A DNA stretch of 64,000 bases from Verpa conica (taxonomy: Eukaryota; Ascomycota; Pezizomycetes; Pezizales; Morchellaceae), in the NCBI GenBank assembly GCA_033030425.1, contig JAUFSD010000006.1, forward strand, positions 1,674,001 to 1,738,000, read 5' to 3'. Positions 44,901 to 57,255 of the stretch are shown here, piece after piece. A program made the translations under genes and the position numbers. Position 1 is the stretch's first letter. Each line of letters begins with the position of its first letter. Below the pieces are notes generated by a model. The model had not been told where the DNA came from and did no database searches. It saw only the letters and a program-made list of their open reading frames with translations.

Positions 44901-46063
44901 GATGCACTTGAATTCCTCCGCAACAAAACAGACTCCTGTCTCCTCATAGATGGAGAGTCACTGGCACTCTTTCTATCAGTCTACCAAACAGAGTTTATAT
45001 CCCTCGCCGTACAGCTCCCTGCCGTTATCGCGTGCCGCTGTACCCCGACCCAAAAGGCCGATATTGCACGTTTAATTAGAGCCCACACAAAAAAGCGCAT
45101 CTGCTGTATTGGTGATGGAGGCAACGATGTCTCAATGATTCAAGCCGCTGACGTTGGGGTCGGTATTGTTGGAAAAGAAGGTCGGCAGGCCTCGCTTGCT
45201 GCTGATTTCAGTGTGGAACAATTCTGTCACCTCACGAAGCTGCTCGTATGGCATGGTCGTAACAGTTACAAGCGTTCCGCAAAACTTGCGCAGTTTGTTA
45301 TGCACAGAGGGTTGGTGGTTAGCGTTTGTCAGACTATGTATAGCATTGCCAGTCGATTTGAACCAAATGCGCTTTATAAAGGGTGGCTGTTAGTTGGATA
45401 TGCGAGTGTTTATACTATGGCACCAGTCTTTTCTTTGGTGTTGGATAGGGATGTGGACGAGAGGCTGGCGAATCTTTACCCGGAGCTTTATAAGGAGTTG
45501 ACAGAGGGGAGGAGTTTGAGCTATAGGACATTTTTTGTGTGGGTGCTTGTTAGTATTTATCAAGGTTTGCGCTTGCCCTTTATTTGATTACTACCCTTCT
45601 AGGGGTTTCACCTCCCTGGAGAGTTTTGTGAGGTGATTTACTAACGCTCTAGCGGAATAGGCGGTGTGATTCAGGGACTTTCACAAATCCTCGTTGGTGT
45701 AGGTAAAGAAAACTTCGAGAAGATGGTCTCTGTCTCCTTCACTGTCCTGATCCTAAACGAACTGATTATGGTTGCTCTTGAGATTACTACCTGGTTTGTT
45801 TCTTCTCCACCTCCCCTCTTCTTAATACTAACATAATCCCTAGGCATGCATGGATGATATTTGCCGAACTCGGTACGGCGGTCTTGTTTTTCGCAAGCAT
45901 ACCACTACTGGGAGATTATTTTGATCTACATTACATCATCACCCCAGGATTCGTGTGGAGGGTTGCAGTTATTAGTTCTATTAGTTTGATCCCGCCATGG
46001 GTTGCGAAGGCTGTTAGGAGGAGGTTGAAGCCGCCAAGCTCTGCTAAAGTGCAAGGAATATAA
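41986..46063 (+). CDS. NEO1: P4-type ATPase, NEO1/ATP9 class phospholipid flippase
   Basis: Moves aminophospholipids from the lumenal to the cytosolic leaflet of Golgi/endosome membranes. Exons 41986-44818, 44878-45564, 45661-45793 and 45844-46063 give 1290 residues. The N-terminal 180 residues are low complexity with two poly-Gly runs (near residues 31-38 and 109-119) and many Arg/Glu. Then [20 protein letters not shown] and [17 protein letters not shown] begin the membrane domain. Catalytic motifs: DGET at 375-378, DKTGTLT with the phosphorylated Asp603, and GDGGND at 1023-1028. [12 protein letters not shown] and [17 protein letters not shown] are typical of the Neo1 branch, which works without a Cdc50 partner in yeast. 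The last two introns have TACTAAC-like branch sites close to the acceptor. Confidence 0.93.
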
Positions 46064-46708
46064 GTGGGGACAAGCCTCGGGCCGTGGGGAAAGCTGGGTA
46101 GGAGGGGGGAGGATGGAAGAGTAGACTCCAGAGAGGTAGTTCTTTTTTTGAAGCTTCGACTCTTAATGTTGCATGGGAAATGGCGTTTACATATTTGCTT
46201 TCTTTTTTTACTATGGTTGCTTTTTGTAGCTCATGTTTTTTATTTCCAATGTTCTATTTTGCTCTACATTACTTTATTACTGTGGTTGTGTTAATGATGT
46301 AGAGCTCATCTTGTTGAAGGGAGACGGAAAATTATATTGCAGAAGGGGGGTCAGTGGATGAAGAGGAGTGTAATGTGGGTTATTAGAAGGGGAATTTCAG
46401 TTTTTCTACGTTGTTTTGATTTTCTAGGGTTCTTAGCGCACTAACTTGAAGTCTGCTTGGGTGTAATGTTTGCTGGACCGAGTGATGGCGTATGATTAGA
46501 GATAAAGACGAACTTAAAATATAGAGGCTCTGAAGAGCAAGGTTACCGTAACGGAAATAGTCAATTACACGGTCTCCATCCTTAAAACTGGGGCCTAACG
46601 TAACAAAAATTATTTCAATAATATACATGTGAATACTCAAGAGTATATCCCTAAATTCTCCCCCTCTAGTCTATGACCTCTATATGATCACTTTAATCCT
46701 ACATGTAA
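46064..46708. other. short convergent intergenic region
   Basis: About 0.65 kb between the ends of NEO1 (plus) and the BCS1-like gene (minus). T-rich, as in 3' UTRs; no gene or repeat recognised. Confidence 0.5.
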
Positions 46709-48423
46709 TTAAGAAGGATCAACGCTAGCCTTTATTTCAGCTTTCACCTCCTTCCCAGCAAGTTTCTTTTGAACCCAAGCCGGAGTCATCGCCACAGCAG
46801 TTCTCGGGTTCTTTTTGTAAAGCAACAAGAGCCCTTGGATCTCTGCCGGTGTAAACCGACCCTCAGGCACCAAATCCGCAAACTGGCGAGCAAGCTCCAA
46901 GATTTCTTTCCTCGACGGGAAGTCCGCAGGTATATAGAGAGTAGTCAAGTCATCACCACTGACATCATACAAATTCTCAAACAACTCCTCAATAACAGAC
47001 CTCGAAGCGAAAGAAAATGCGACTTGGAGATCCACACGACCAGGACGAATCAAAGCCTCGTCGAGTTTCTCCCGGTGGTTTGTCGTCATGATTAGGATTC
47101 TCCCTTCTTTGGCTGCGGCGCCGTCTATGGCGTTGATAAGGCCGGAGAATGTCACTTTACTTTTACCGGGCTCGGGTAGGCCGAATGGACCCATCGGGCG
47201 ATACATAGGGCCCATCATCACTTGGGGTGCTTCTGGCTCTGAGTTTGATGCGTCTTCATTGCGTTTCACGCCTGAGGCGTCTATATCCTCTAGCAAGATG
47301 ATGCAGTGTCTTGGGAGGATTGTGAATAAACCGGCAAGGTTGTCGTCGGTCAGACCACGTGCGGTGAGACTTAGGGCATATACTTCCAGGTTAAAGTGCC
47401 CTGCTAGGGCCATGCTAAGACTAGTCTTTCCAGTTCCTATATTTTTGATTTTATTAACTTGGTTTTATGGATTAGATGGGAGAGGGGGTTATTTTTTTTT
47501 TTACCTGGTGGGCCATAAAGCAGATATCCTCGGCGATATGGCAGTCCCCTGTTGGCATACCATTTACCTGTCGCTGGTAATAGGTATTCCTCTATATCAT
47601 CAACAACCCTTGTCTTCTGGTCTTCCTCCAGAATGACGGTAGAAATTGCGCGGTTGGGTCGTGATGTAGTACGATCCCATCGATTTCCATGGTGTGAAAT
47701 AATAGCCTGATACACAACAGTCTTGCCCTGATCCCGTTGGTTCGACCGAGCAACTACAGCGTCCATAACAGTTTTCAATACTTCAGGTGAACGCCCATAG
47801 TATTTCAGGGTAACCGCCTCCCGTAGTGGGTTTCCCGGGTGCCCTTGGTGCATTAATACTGGATCATGTATATTCTCCCGCACTATTCTGACAGTATGGC
47901 CATTGTGACGAAAATAATACAGCGCACCAGGTGCAGGATTATAAATCACTTGGGACTTTTGTACACCCGCTTCCGAGTACGGGGCTGGAGGGTAAGGATT
48001 TCCGTACTGATCTACCCCTCCTGACCGCTCGTCAGAGTTCTCAAATTGCTTCTTCGCTTCACATATACGGGTGTTGCTAAGATCGGCCGCCTTCTCCTCC
48101 CTCAGCCACGCAAAAAGCTCGTGGAACAACCCGTCGTCCGAAGTGATACGAATCGAGCAACAGTAGTATCTATCAAGCAGCGTGTATACGTTTCGTGTGA
48201 GGAAATTCGATATTGTCCAGCAGGCAGTCCCAATCACCAAGGTGGTCGTCACTGTGCTGAGATCGATATTGAATTTTTGGAGCTCTGTCTGTATGATATC
48301 GTAGCCTGGGAGCTTTTCGGCGACCATGGCTGCTACGCCGAGGGCGCCAGCTACACCGTTTGAGCCAATGCCCAGGCCGGCGAAAGGGTTGGTGAACCCG
48401 CCAAGACTACGGTCAAGATCCAT
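46709..48423 (-). CDS. BCS1-like AAA ATPase
   Basis: Two exons (48423-47505 and 47436-46709; 68-bp GT..AG intron splitting the Walker A loop) give 548 residues. A hydrophobic stretch near residues 55-75 (TVTTTLVIGTACWTISNFL) would be the single membrane helix. It is followed by the BCS1 N-terminal domain (GRSPEVLKTVMDAVVA; KTRVVDDIEEYL) and one AAA module: Walker A GPPGTGKTS, Walker B CIILLEDIDA, an insert rich in Pro/Met/Gly, and the sensor region MTTNHREKLDEALIRPGRVD. Bcs1 inserts the Rieske protein into complex III from the mitochondrial inner membrane. Filamentous fungi carry several BCS1-like paralogues, and the N-terminus and long insert suggest a paralogue rather than the orthologue, so no symbol is given. 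Confidence 0.85.
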
Positions 48424-50660
48424 TCTAGAGAAGACTCTAATACGGGGGGTGTAAAAAGTTAATATCTATTAAGGTCTTGGGTATGGGGAATTAGGATGAG
48501 TATTCTATGAAAAGCAGACACAGTCCTGTTTTTATATAGAAATACTGTTGGAAGAACCTACGGGGGATAGTATGGTATGACTCTCCACGGCTGCCTGAGT
48601 TGGCCTCTGTACCTTCTAGGCATACTCTGATTAGACTAGTTGAAGATCTAAATAAGGGGGGTAGACCATGCAGAGTTTACGTCTTGGAGAGAGATGTGTC
48701 TGTTAAGTACACGCCATTGAGTCACATGCAAACACTAACCAATAGGCAAATAGTGATAGCAATATGTGAGTATCAACGACTCATACTGCTGCCTGAATTG
48801 TTGCAACATTTTTTTTCAAGGCAATTATACGTGGCAACAGCAGAGCCTCATTTTTAGATGTATAGGGGGGATCTGCATAGATAACCAGGATCCCCCCCCC
48901 TGTTTAAGTATGGCACAGTGGCTTTTGCCGCAACAAGATTATTTGAGTCATGGATATCTAGATATCTAACCTAAGGTAACGAGCTGTTGATGCGGCAGGC
49001 ATAAGGAGGCCCAAACGAAATAAAGCTAAAAACTATTTTTTAATCACAAAAGGAAACGGCCCTCCCTGGGGGAGGGTTGTGTTTTTGTCTTTTATTCTCT
49101 ACTGATCTAGTAAGAGGGGGTGTATTTTAAACAAAGAAATCCTTAATAACTAAGTTTCTGGCTAGATTGATACTGAAATTAAGCCCCTGCATATTCGGCT
49201 CGAGTAAATACTATCCCGACAACTTGGAATACATATGTCTCAGACATGGGGCTGAAAAATATATCTTGGCTGACGCTTTTTGAGGGTCGACTAGAACAAC
49301 ATATCACATTTCTAGGAAGTTTTTTTTTTTTTTTTTTTGCCTTGCCAACTCTAAAATGAAAAAGTGTAGTTATGGATCAAGAAATATTATTCAACTCCAT
49401 GACTCACATGTCCTACTTGGCCTAGATAGTACTACGGGTATAAGGGTGAATATGACGAATCTGATAATGGTGTTATGATGAACACTCTTTATTTTATCTG
49501 ATCAGATTCGTCATATTTACAATAGTACGCCCTAGTACTTCAGCCCTGTCCCGAATACTTGTAAATTCCTGCGGTAGGGGGTGATGGCAGGGTTTATTTC
49601 TTAGCTTCTAGAAAACAAGATGTGCTGACAGAAGAGGGGTGAATGTGCGAAGAGGTGATTTGTGATATATCTCTAGGCTGGTGTCTCTAAGTCGTATAGT
49701 CCCTGATCGCTCATTGATCGTAAGAGATAGACTTACCTAACTAATTCTCTAATTAGACGTATATCACATATTTCTAGCAATGCCATCCTATTCTAAAGCC
49801 TTTACCTAGTCCCTAGGATGTTAACCGCTTTTTAGGCCTTCATGCTTCTTCTCTAGCAGCCACACTACCTATTTAAGAAGTACTCCTAATATCACTTAGT
49901 AGGTGGCTGTCGAGTGATATACCATGAACAGAGATTGGGAAGTGACTGAAACTAGTGGAATGCTTGTTCCCAAGATATTAGCCTTTTGTAGTTCGAGTAC
50001 TGCGTTTCTAGAGTAGTCCTCTTACGCTTTGGGCTTATTGACCACTATCAAATACCTATGTATGGTAAGAGAGTAAAATTATATGATAATATCGTATTTT
50101 ACGTCTGCCTGATATAAGGATGAGTATTTCTGGTCATGGTCTAGAGCTAAGCAATGGGGGCAGGGGTATACAAATAACTCTGGTTACCTGGTTAATTCAC
50201 GATAAAGTAATATAGCACTGATTGTACTCTTACTAAACCCAATGACAATAGTGGAAGGGGGAGAGTACTACAGTCGCCTTCTAAAATAGAAGGACCTCAC
50301 AGGAAATAATTATACAGATAGACAAATAGTAAGAACGTGTTCTGGTACATCATCAATGAGGAGTAAACTAGCAAAAAAAAGAAGATAATAAAAACATCGT
50401 AGATAACAGAGGAGGGAGTATAAAACATTGCCATAAACTTACCTGTCCCTCGCTAGGAAGGGTAACTTGCGCAGCACTTACATATTACGGTGCAATTCAG
50501 AGTGTTGGAGAAACAGGGATCTTCATAAAGCGCAGGAACTCATACTTTAGGAAAAATGACAGGGAAAAGGAAAAAAAACTCCTGAGCCAAGAAACAGCAC
50601 TCTCATTTCCCAGCAATATAAGTGTCTACTTTCTAATCAATCAGGAAAACGAAATAGGTA
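48424..50660. other. intergenic, no gene seen
   Basis: About 2.2 kb, AT-rich, upstream of the BCS1-like gene and downstream of KGD1. It contains a run of about 11 C near 48891-48901, a GATATCTAGATATC palindrome at about 48953-48966, a T-run of about 19 at 49320-49338, and the inverted repeat at 49449-49517. ORFs at 48600-48969 resemble nothing. Confidence 0.5.
49449..49517. repeat. perfect 17-bp inverted repeat with a decayed outer extension
   Basis: AATATGACGAATCTGAT at 49449-49465 and its exact complement at 49501-49517, separated by 35 bp. Weaker similarity continues outward to GTACTACGGG on the left (from about 49430) and GTACTAGGGC read from the right (to about 49538). This suggests a small foldback element of about 110 bp whose outer ends have diverged. 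Confidence 0.75.
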
Positions 50661-53600
50661 TCAGCTTTGATAGATGCCCAAAGCGTCATTCAACAGGTCC
50701 TGCTCTTCTTTCTATAGAAATCATTAATATGTATTCAAGTAGACAAAGTGGAGTAAGAAAAACATACCACGTGACTAGACTTAAGACCAGTTGCAACACT
50801 GGCGCTCGGATTTCTTCCAGAATACTTGACGTACTTATCTGAGTGGTGTTGGGTGTTACGGATGATAGTATCTAATCTCGGCTGTACAAAGCTCCAAGCA
50901 CCGGCGTTGAGTGGTTCCTCTTGGGTCCAAACAATCTCCTTCAAGTTAGGATACTTATCTAACTCATCACGGAGCTGTGCCCAGGGGAAGGGGTGAAGTT
51001 GTTCAACACGAGCAATAGCAACATCATCGACCTTGTGGGTATCGCGGTGTTTACGAAGGGCAGCATAAACTTGACCTGTGCAAATCAAGAAACGGGTGCA
51101 TTCAGAGGGATCCTTGATGCCGTTGCCATGTTCAGTCTCGGGGATTAACCACTGGAAGTGTGATTCTCCAGTGAAATCGGAGAGCTCAGAACGAGCAAGG
51201 GGATGGCGGAGCAAAGCCTTGCTGAAAAAGATAATCAAAGCTATGTATTACTAGCGTTAGTAATTTTATATTCATATTAGGATTATTTCTCAACTCACGT
51301 TTTCTGAATTGGCGGTTCATCTGTCTTCTTAGAATGTGGAACAGATTGGATGGTGTAGTCATATATGCAACCTGCATGTTGCAATCCTGGTGCTGGCGAT
51401 CAAGCTTTGCTTCTGAAGGGAAAACACGAGGGTCCTCATTACACAATTGGAGGTATCTTTCGATTCTTCCAGAAGAGTGCTCGGGACCTTGCCCATCATA
51501 CCCGTGGGGAAGTGATAGGACCAACCCAGTACGCTGGTGCCATTTAGTCTCTCCTGAGGCAATAAACTGATCAATGATGCACTGGGCGTTGTTGGCAAAG
51601 TCTCCGAATTGCGCCTCCCAGATAACCAAGGCATCGGGAGAGGATAGCGAATATCCATATTCAAAACCGAGCCTAGATGGAGGTTAGCTTACTATAAATC
51701 AAATGAAAGTGAAAATATTCTGCGACTTACACTCCGAATTCGCTCAAAGAGGAGTTAGAGATGGCAAATTTCGCCTGGTTCTCACTGATATGCTGTAGTG
51801 GTGTATACGTGTCCTCAGTCTCTTGATCATGTAGTATCGCATGCCTTTGAGAAAAGGTACCACGCTCTACATCTTGTCCACTAACACGAACATGTTTGCC
51901 TTCGTTGACCAAGCTACCAAAGGCAAGGGCTTCGGCAGTAGACCAATCAATGTTTTTGCCTTCCTCTACAGTCTTCTTACGGTTCGCTAGAATGCGCTGT
52001 AGGTTTTTGTGGACCTTGAACCCTTCAGGAGCGGCAGAAATTGTATCGGCAATGTGTTTCAGGGTGGCCTCATCAACTGAAGTTGGAAGATGGGGAAGAA
52101 CCTCGGTGGCCAATTCCTTGGGGGATTTAAAGCCTGATTGGAATATTAGTAGAAGTTTTCGCGCGGGTTTCGTATTATTAGCTTACCATTCCATGCACTG
52201 GTAAGCCATTCTCTAGCGGTAGGCTGGTAATCTCTCGACTTCGCAAAGCTGTCCTCCAGCATACCCCATACCCTGTAATTTTCATTAGTTAGGCCAGGCC
52301 TTTAAAAGTTGAATGACTTGAAGGTATTGAAGCCACAAACCATTTCTTGTGTTCCTGAATGTCTTCGTTTGAGAAACTGCCCTCATCTAACAATCGCTGG
52401 ACATACTGGTCCAAAGCCGGTACTTTCTCAGCAATCTTCCTGTACATGAGGGGCTGAGTGAAACTCGGCTGGTCCGTCTCGTTGTGACCATATTTCCTGT
52501 AACACACAATATCGATGACAACATCTCTCTTAAACTCAGCTCTCCAGTCTGCGGCCAATTGGCAGACGAAATTGAGGGCCTCTACATCCTCGGCATTTAC
52601 ATGGAAGACTGGTGCGTCAATTGACTTAGCGATATCGGAGCAGTAAGGTGTAGAGCGAGAGAATCGAGGATCAGTTGTGAATCCAATTTGGTTATTCACA
52701 ATAAGATGGATGGTACCACCAGTCGAGTATCCAGGAAGAGAATGGAAACCCATAGTCTCATAAACTACACCCTGTCCAGCAAATGCAGCATCGCCGTGGA
52801 CAAGAACCCCCATAGCAGTATGATGAGCTTTCTCGTCATTATTGAAATGTTGAATAGCACGGGTCTTTCCCAGCACAACAGGGTCCTCGGCCTCCAAATG
52901 CGAAGGGTTAGCCACCAAAGAGAGCTGTACTCGCTTCCCTGAAGGAGTAGGTCTTTCGAAATTCATTCCAAGATGGTATTTGACATCCCCAGAACCCTCG
53001 TCACTAGGTTCAGTCGTTCCTCCAAATTCGCTGAAGATACTCTCGTTGGGCTTGCGGACGACATTGGAGAGAACATTAAGACGACCACGATGTGGCATAC
53101 CAATGATAATATCCTTCACTCCATGGTCGACCGACCTGTCAATCAGCGCCTTCATTCCAGGTACCAAAGCCTCGCAACCTTCAAGACCGAAACGCTTGTC
53201 GTTCGGGTACTTTGTGGAAAGGAAAGACTCAAAAGATGTTGACCAAATCAAACGGTCAAGAATACGGCGTTTTTCATCATGGTTATATTTGTAGGGGGTA
53301 GGAACTTCGACACGTTCTCGGATCCAATCGCATTGTACACGATCCGGGATGTGAACATACTCGACACCATAAGAACCACAATAGGTCTTCTCACAAGCCG
53401 CCACAATTTCCCTCAAGGTCATTTTCTCCTTGCCACCTGTAGCAAACCTTGGCAGAATACCGGGACCTAGGGCGTACTCGTCATCAAGATCCCTCTCTGT
53501 GAATTGGTAGTGGTCAAGGTCAAGTTCACGAGGCTTGGAGGTCCCTCCAATATCCATAGAACGAATTCCAAGTGGGTCAATCTTTGCTTTGTGATGTCCT

Positions 53601-54132
53601 CGGACCTGATAGGCACGAACAAGAAGCTGAACCTTCAAATGCTTTGTGACATCGGTATTCCCACCAAGGTGAGCTCCAGGAACGATCGCAGGAACACCAC
53701 CGGTGGGGGTAGGAACGAGAGTGGGAGGAGCTTGGAAAGCTTGTGATGCAGGGCCATCTCCCTCCATATTCCTGAAATAAACCTGCCATGAAATATGAAC
53801 ACTTTTAGGGTCGTTCTTCCATGAAAGGTACATTTCATCGATATAATTTGCGGTGTTTCCCTGTAGGAAAGCATCTGAGGAATCCTAGAGGTTACAGGTT
53901 GTCTTAGTTTTATTCTGTTCTATACAGATGATTCCCACTGGTGTTTTAGCATTCATACCACTCCTTTCGCATTTGATGATGCAGCAGCATAGCTTCTCGA
54001 TTGTACAGCCAAGACCCTTCTCTGTGCTGGTAAAGACCTAGACCAGCGAGGTTGAGTCACAGAGGCCGAGCCACGGAGGCTGAAAGTAGAACTACCGCCA
54101 AGGCGACATGAGCGAAGGCTCGAACGCAGCAT
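50661..54132 (-). CDS. KGD1: 2-oxoglutarate dehydrogenase E1 component, mitochondrial
   Basis: Thiamine-diphosphate-dependent decarboxylase of the TCA cycle; E1 of the matrix complex that turns 2-oxoglutarate into succinyl-CoA. Seven exons on the minus strand: 54132-53959, 53884-52341, 52272-52187, 52133-51731, 51672-51299, 51240-50768, 50711-50661. All have GT..AG introns and consistent phases, giving 1034 residues (yeast 1014). The Arg/Ser-rich N-terminus ([13 protein letters not shown]) is the presequence; an in-frame ATG 31 codons upstream (54225) is less likely because it would precede this with a hydrophobic segment. Motifs: [67 protein letters not shown] and [14 protein letters not shown]. 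The last exon is only 17 codons and ends [10 protein letters not shown]. Identification is firm. Confidence 0.95.
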
Positions 54133-56004
54133 GCTGACGGAGGTATCAAGAATACTAATAACGAGTCTAAAGAAAGGCGGGGTGAAGATGATGAATAGAG
54201 ATGAATACCACGACAACAACGACAACGACGACGATGATGATGGTTAGAGGACGGAGGGGGGAGTACACGGGGACAAGGGAAATCGGAAAGTGACCCGAGG
54301 AAGTGCCGTAGAATGGGGGGGCGAATCCGTTAAACAAGACTCCCTCACTTCTAGAAGGAAAAGGGAAAAGAAAAAAAGGTCCACAGTGAAGCGCTAGGAG
54401 ATTCGTGGGGATGTGACCTGCTAAGCCGCTTTTAGAATTAGCGCGTATAAATCCCTCGTTCTGGCTGTACTATGAGCGAATCGATAGCAACAATCTAATC
54501 TATTGTGGATGATCAACTTCGAAGGCGTACCAACGGGTCTTGTTGCTCGCCTCTTGGCGTACAGAAAGGGAGCAGATGACCCCCTTCAAGAAACGCTCAA
54601 GGAACTATTACTGTGTTCAAGTTATGTAACAGTTTCGCAGGTGTCTGGTTTAGTAGACGAAACGCCTGTGGCTTGGCCCCCTGTGTTGTGCTGAAGCTGT
54701 TGCCTTTTTCCAACTTTAACACAGAACCCTCAAAAGTAGCAGGTCAAGTGACATATATTGTGCTACCGAGACATATAATTAGAGACTACATAAAGCAGCA
54801 GGATTGTACCTACCGAGTGAGAGCGCGTGAAGAACTTGCATTACTGGTAAGAAGGAAATGTCCGGAATCCGGCTATACTAATACCCGGAACTCGGTAAAG
54901 CTGCGCAAAAACGAATTTCCCTCAACCCCGCCTCTAATATTATTCATCTAGGAAAGTAGAAATTATATTTATTCGGGGGGGGGTGAAGATGGTAATATAG
55001 GTTCTGTATCTCAGTGGAATAGTGTGTCTTGCCGAACAATAGACTATTCCCCGAGTTGTCCCGGGGTAGCGGTGCTCTAGGTCTGGACGATTGAAGCCGA
55101 GTCAGGACCCAGAGGTCTATACCCAAGAGTAAGCTTTAAAAGGATTTAGTTATAGTTGGAGAATATACCACTAGAAATTCTAGTGTATTCTTACAACCTC
55201 CATACTTGTATGAATAAGAAATTTGTACCTTTCATCTTATTTACCTTCATATCCTCGGATTAAAAGCTGTGACCTCTGGAAAGCTATGGTGCCTTACGCT
55301 ATGTTTGCCTAGTGGGCCGTGTGCTCGCAGGTGACGTCATATTTCATCTTTGGCTGTCTTAAATTAACGTCGAGTACTAGAATTACATATCAATACGATA
55401 CCCTAAATAATCGTGTACTTTATTTCTATGGAGTTAAATTCACATAAATAGTTGAAGGTCAGAGATCTGGTAAGAACGCTTCTCTGGTATTAAGTACATG
55501 CATTTAATGTGCGTCTTAGATAATTTGTAGATCTGGCAAAGCTTAAGGCCTCCTGTAATCTAGCGTTCTAACCCTCGGAAGGATCACCCAAAATGGAGTG
55601 GAATTCTTGCTGGCCATGGTGAACCTATTTTGAGAGTAGGGGTTTTCAGTTGAAATTATTTTTGTTCAATATTTCTGGGCTAAATACCTTCCACCGTAGT
55701 GATTTTTATGTCTTAAATAAGTAAATCTAACTCTTATAATACCCTGACTACTAGGGATGACTCAGATAGCCCTAAATAATCCTAAAGCTTTGAATTTGTA
55801 TATGGGATAGTGTTATGTTTTTTCTAAGTAGGTATCTTTTATGTAGCTATAACCACTAAAAGAAATCCCCAAGAACCATAGCTATATAGCAAACCTCATA
55901 CATTTCCCTAAGAGCAAAAAAAAAGACCAATCTCAGCTTGATATTCAAACATTTTTGTTTCTCATAAATCTTTATTTTCGATATAGTAATTCGAATAATT
56001 ATTA
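54133..56004. other. KGD1 promoter and AT-rich intergenic DNA
   Basis: About 1.9 kb. The part next to KGD1 has a GAC/GAT trinucleotide-like run at 54210-54242. An imperfect hairpin of about 20 bp per arm lies at 55156-55197 (GAATATACCACTAGAA / TTCTAGTGTATTC). No ORF resembles a known protein; the frames at 54503-54951 were checked and rejected. Confidence 0.5.
55156..55197. repeat. short imperfect hairpin
   Basis: The left arm GTTGGAGAATATACCACTAG and the right arm, read on the other strand as GGTTGTAAGAATACACTAG, pair through the central AGAAATTCT. GTAAGAATAC also occurs at the left end of the element at 56005, so this may be a solo, decayed relative. Confidence 0.5.
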
Positions 56005-56176
56005 CAGTAGACTCCCGTTGTAAGAATACGTTTGGGACTAAAAATTTACATTCTTATAGACCACTTATTCTTATAGCGCATGCATATAACTTACCCTGGA
56101 CCGACTATAGACCGGTATATCGTATTCTTAGAGTGGCTATTCCTATAACGAGTATTCTTATAATAGAAGTGTATTG
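56005..56176. mobile_element. 172-bp MITE (CAGTAGA type), copy 1
   Basis: The left end starts CAGTAGACTCCCGTTGTAAG; the right end, read inward, starts CAATACACTTCTATTATAAG. They agree at 19 of the first 26 positions, and five of the seven differences are G/A or C/T. Both ends abut TA (56003-56004 and 56177-56178). Inside, the motif ATTCTTATA recurs several times. It has no ORF. The features fit a non-autonomous pogo/Fot1-like element that has suffered C-to-T changes. Confidence 0.75.
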
Positions 56177-56178
56177 TA

Positions 56179-57255
56179 GTTGAATAGAGAGGGAGGTGCG
56201 GACACAAAGGGATCATCATGCTTCTCTGGGGTTCTCGCCAAGGTAGTTCTACCAGTAATAAAGTAGTAGATAGATATCATACATCTAGTGGTTAGGTTGA
56301 TATCAATACATGAGTGAGGGGCCGTGACTGCTGGATATGGGTTGAAATCTCTCTGAAAATGGCTGGTTTCTAATGGCCATAATAAGAAGGGGTTTCCGAT
56401 ATTTATTCCGTACATTGACTGCCAATACAACCTCAGTATCAGTAATCATATTAGCTGCAAACCATTGAGGAGCTATATCTCCATCCTCGTGCGCTCACGG
56501 CCTTTCGTCCCTAGGTTTGTGTCTTCTGGCAGTAGCTAATTCGTGTCCTATAGCCGTACACGTAGCTCGATGAAGCGCTATGCCTTTACAACACTAGTGT
56601 GCAGGATATAAATTGGAACTTCGGTATCTAAGATGCAAAACGGCGCCCAACGGCACCCTGGCAGCCTTCATGGTCATGCGGCGCACGAATCATCACCTCT
56701 CACTCAAGAGCCTACTTCTGCACAGCAAACAATTGGTTAAAAGCTGCACCTTGATCCCTCGTGACTTATCCCTGCTCACAATCTGCAAGGTCTTGGCTTT
56801 ACCAGCAGTTGACAAACCAAGACACAAATCTCCCCCTCATTGGCGGTATCCTATATCAAACACACTGGGTTGGGGGGGATATGCTCGGACGAATGCGAGT
56901 ACCCTGTGTTTCACTGTCCACATCATCACTTTCATCATAAGCTTTATGAAAGTACAAAGGTATCGTTTATATCCCCCCCCTCACCCCATCCACAGAGCCC
57001 ATTACTATCTGTTGTCCCCGCATCAGTAGTTTTTTCTTCGGAGTCGATTCCCCCCCCCCCTTTCTCTCTACATCCTCCAGGCAGCTCCTACACGCTCTTC
57101 CCGTAAGTTTTACAAACCTACTCTTGGGCTATATATTATGGCCAAGTCTTATCTATATAATAAATAGGATATTATTACTCGTGCTACATACAAGAGCTGA
57201 CAATGAAGCACAGAGGAATTCAGCCTATACATCTCCACATTAAAGTTCTGCCACG
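56179..57255. other. intergenic upstream of the ankyrin gene
   Basis: About 1.1 kb with no recognised gene. It has C-runs near 56974 and at about 57048-57060. The frames at 56613-57106 overlap and resemble nothing. The last 200 bp should hold the ankyrin gene promoter. Confidence 0.45.

Noticed and set aside
48953..48966. GATATCTAGATATC palindrome
   Set aside because: Built from overlapping GATATC/CTAG words that are common in this intergenic DNA; no context.
54132..54225. Upstream in-frame ATG of KGD1 as the start
   Set aside because: It would place a hydrophobic segment before an otherwise good mitochondrial presequence; the ATG at 54132 fits the family better.
54503..54951. ORFs upstream of KGD1
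   Set aside because: Mixed composition, no motif and no splice evidence; probably promoter-region DNA.
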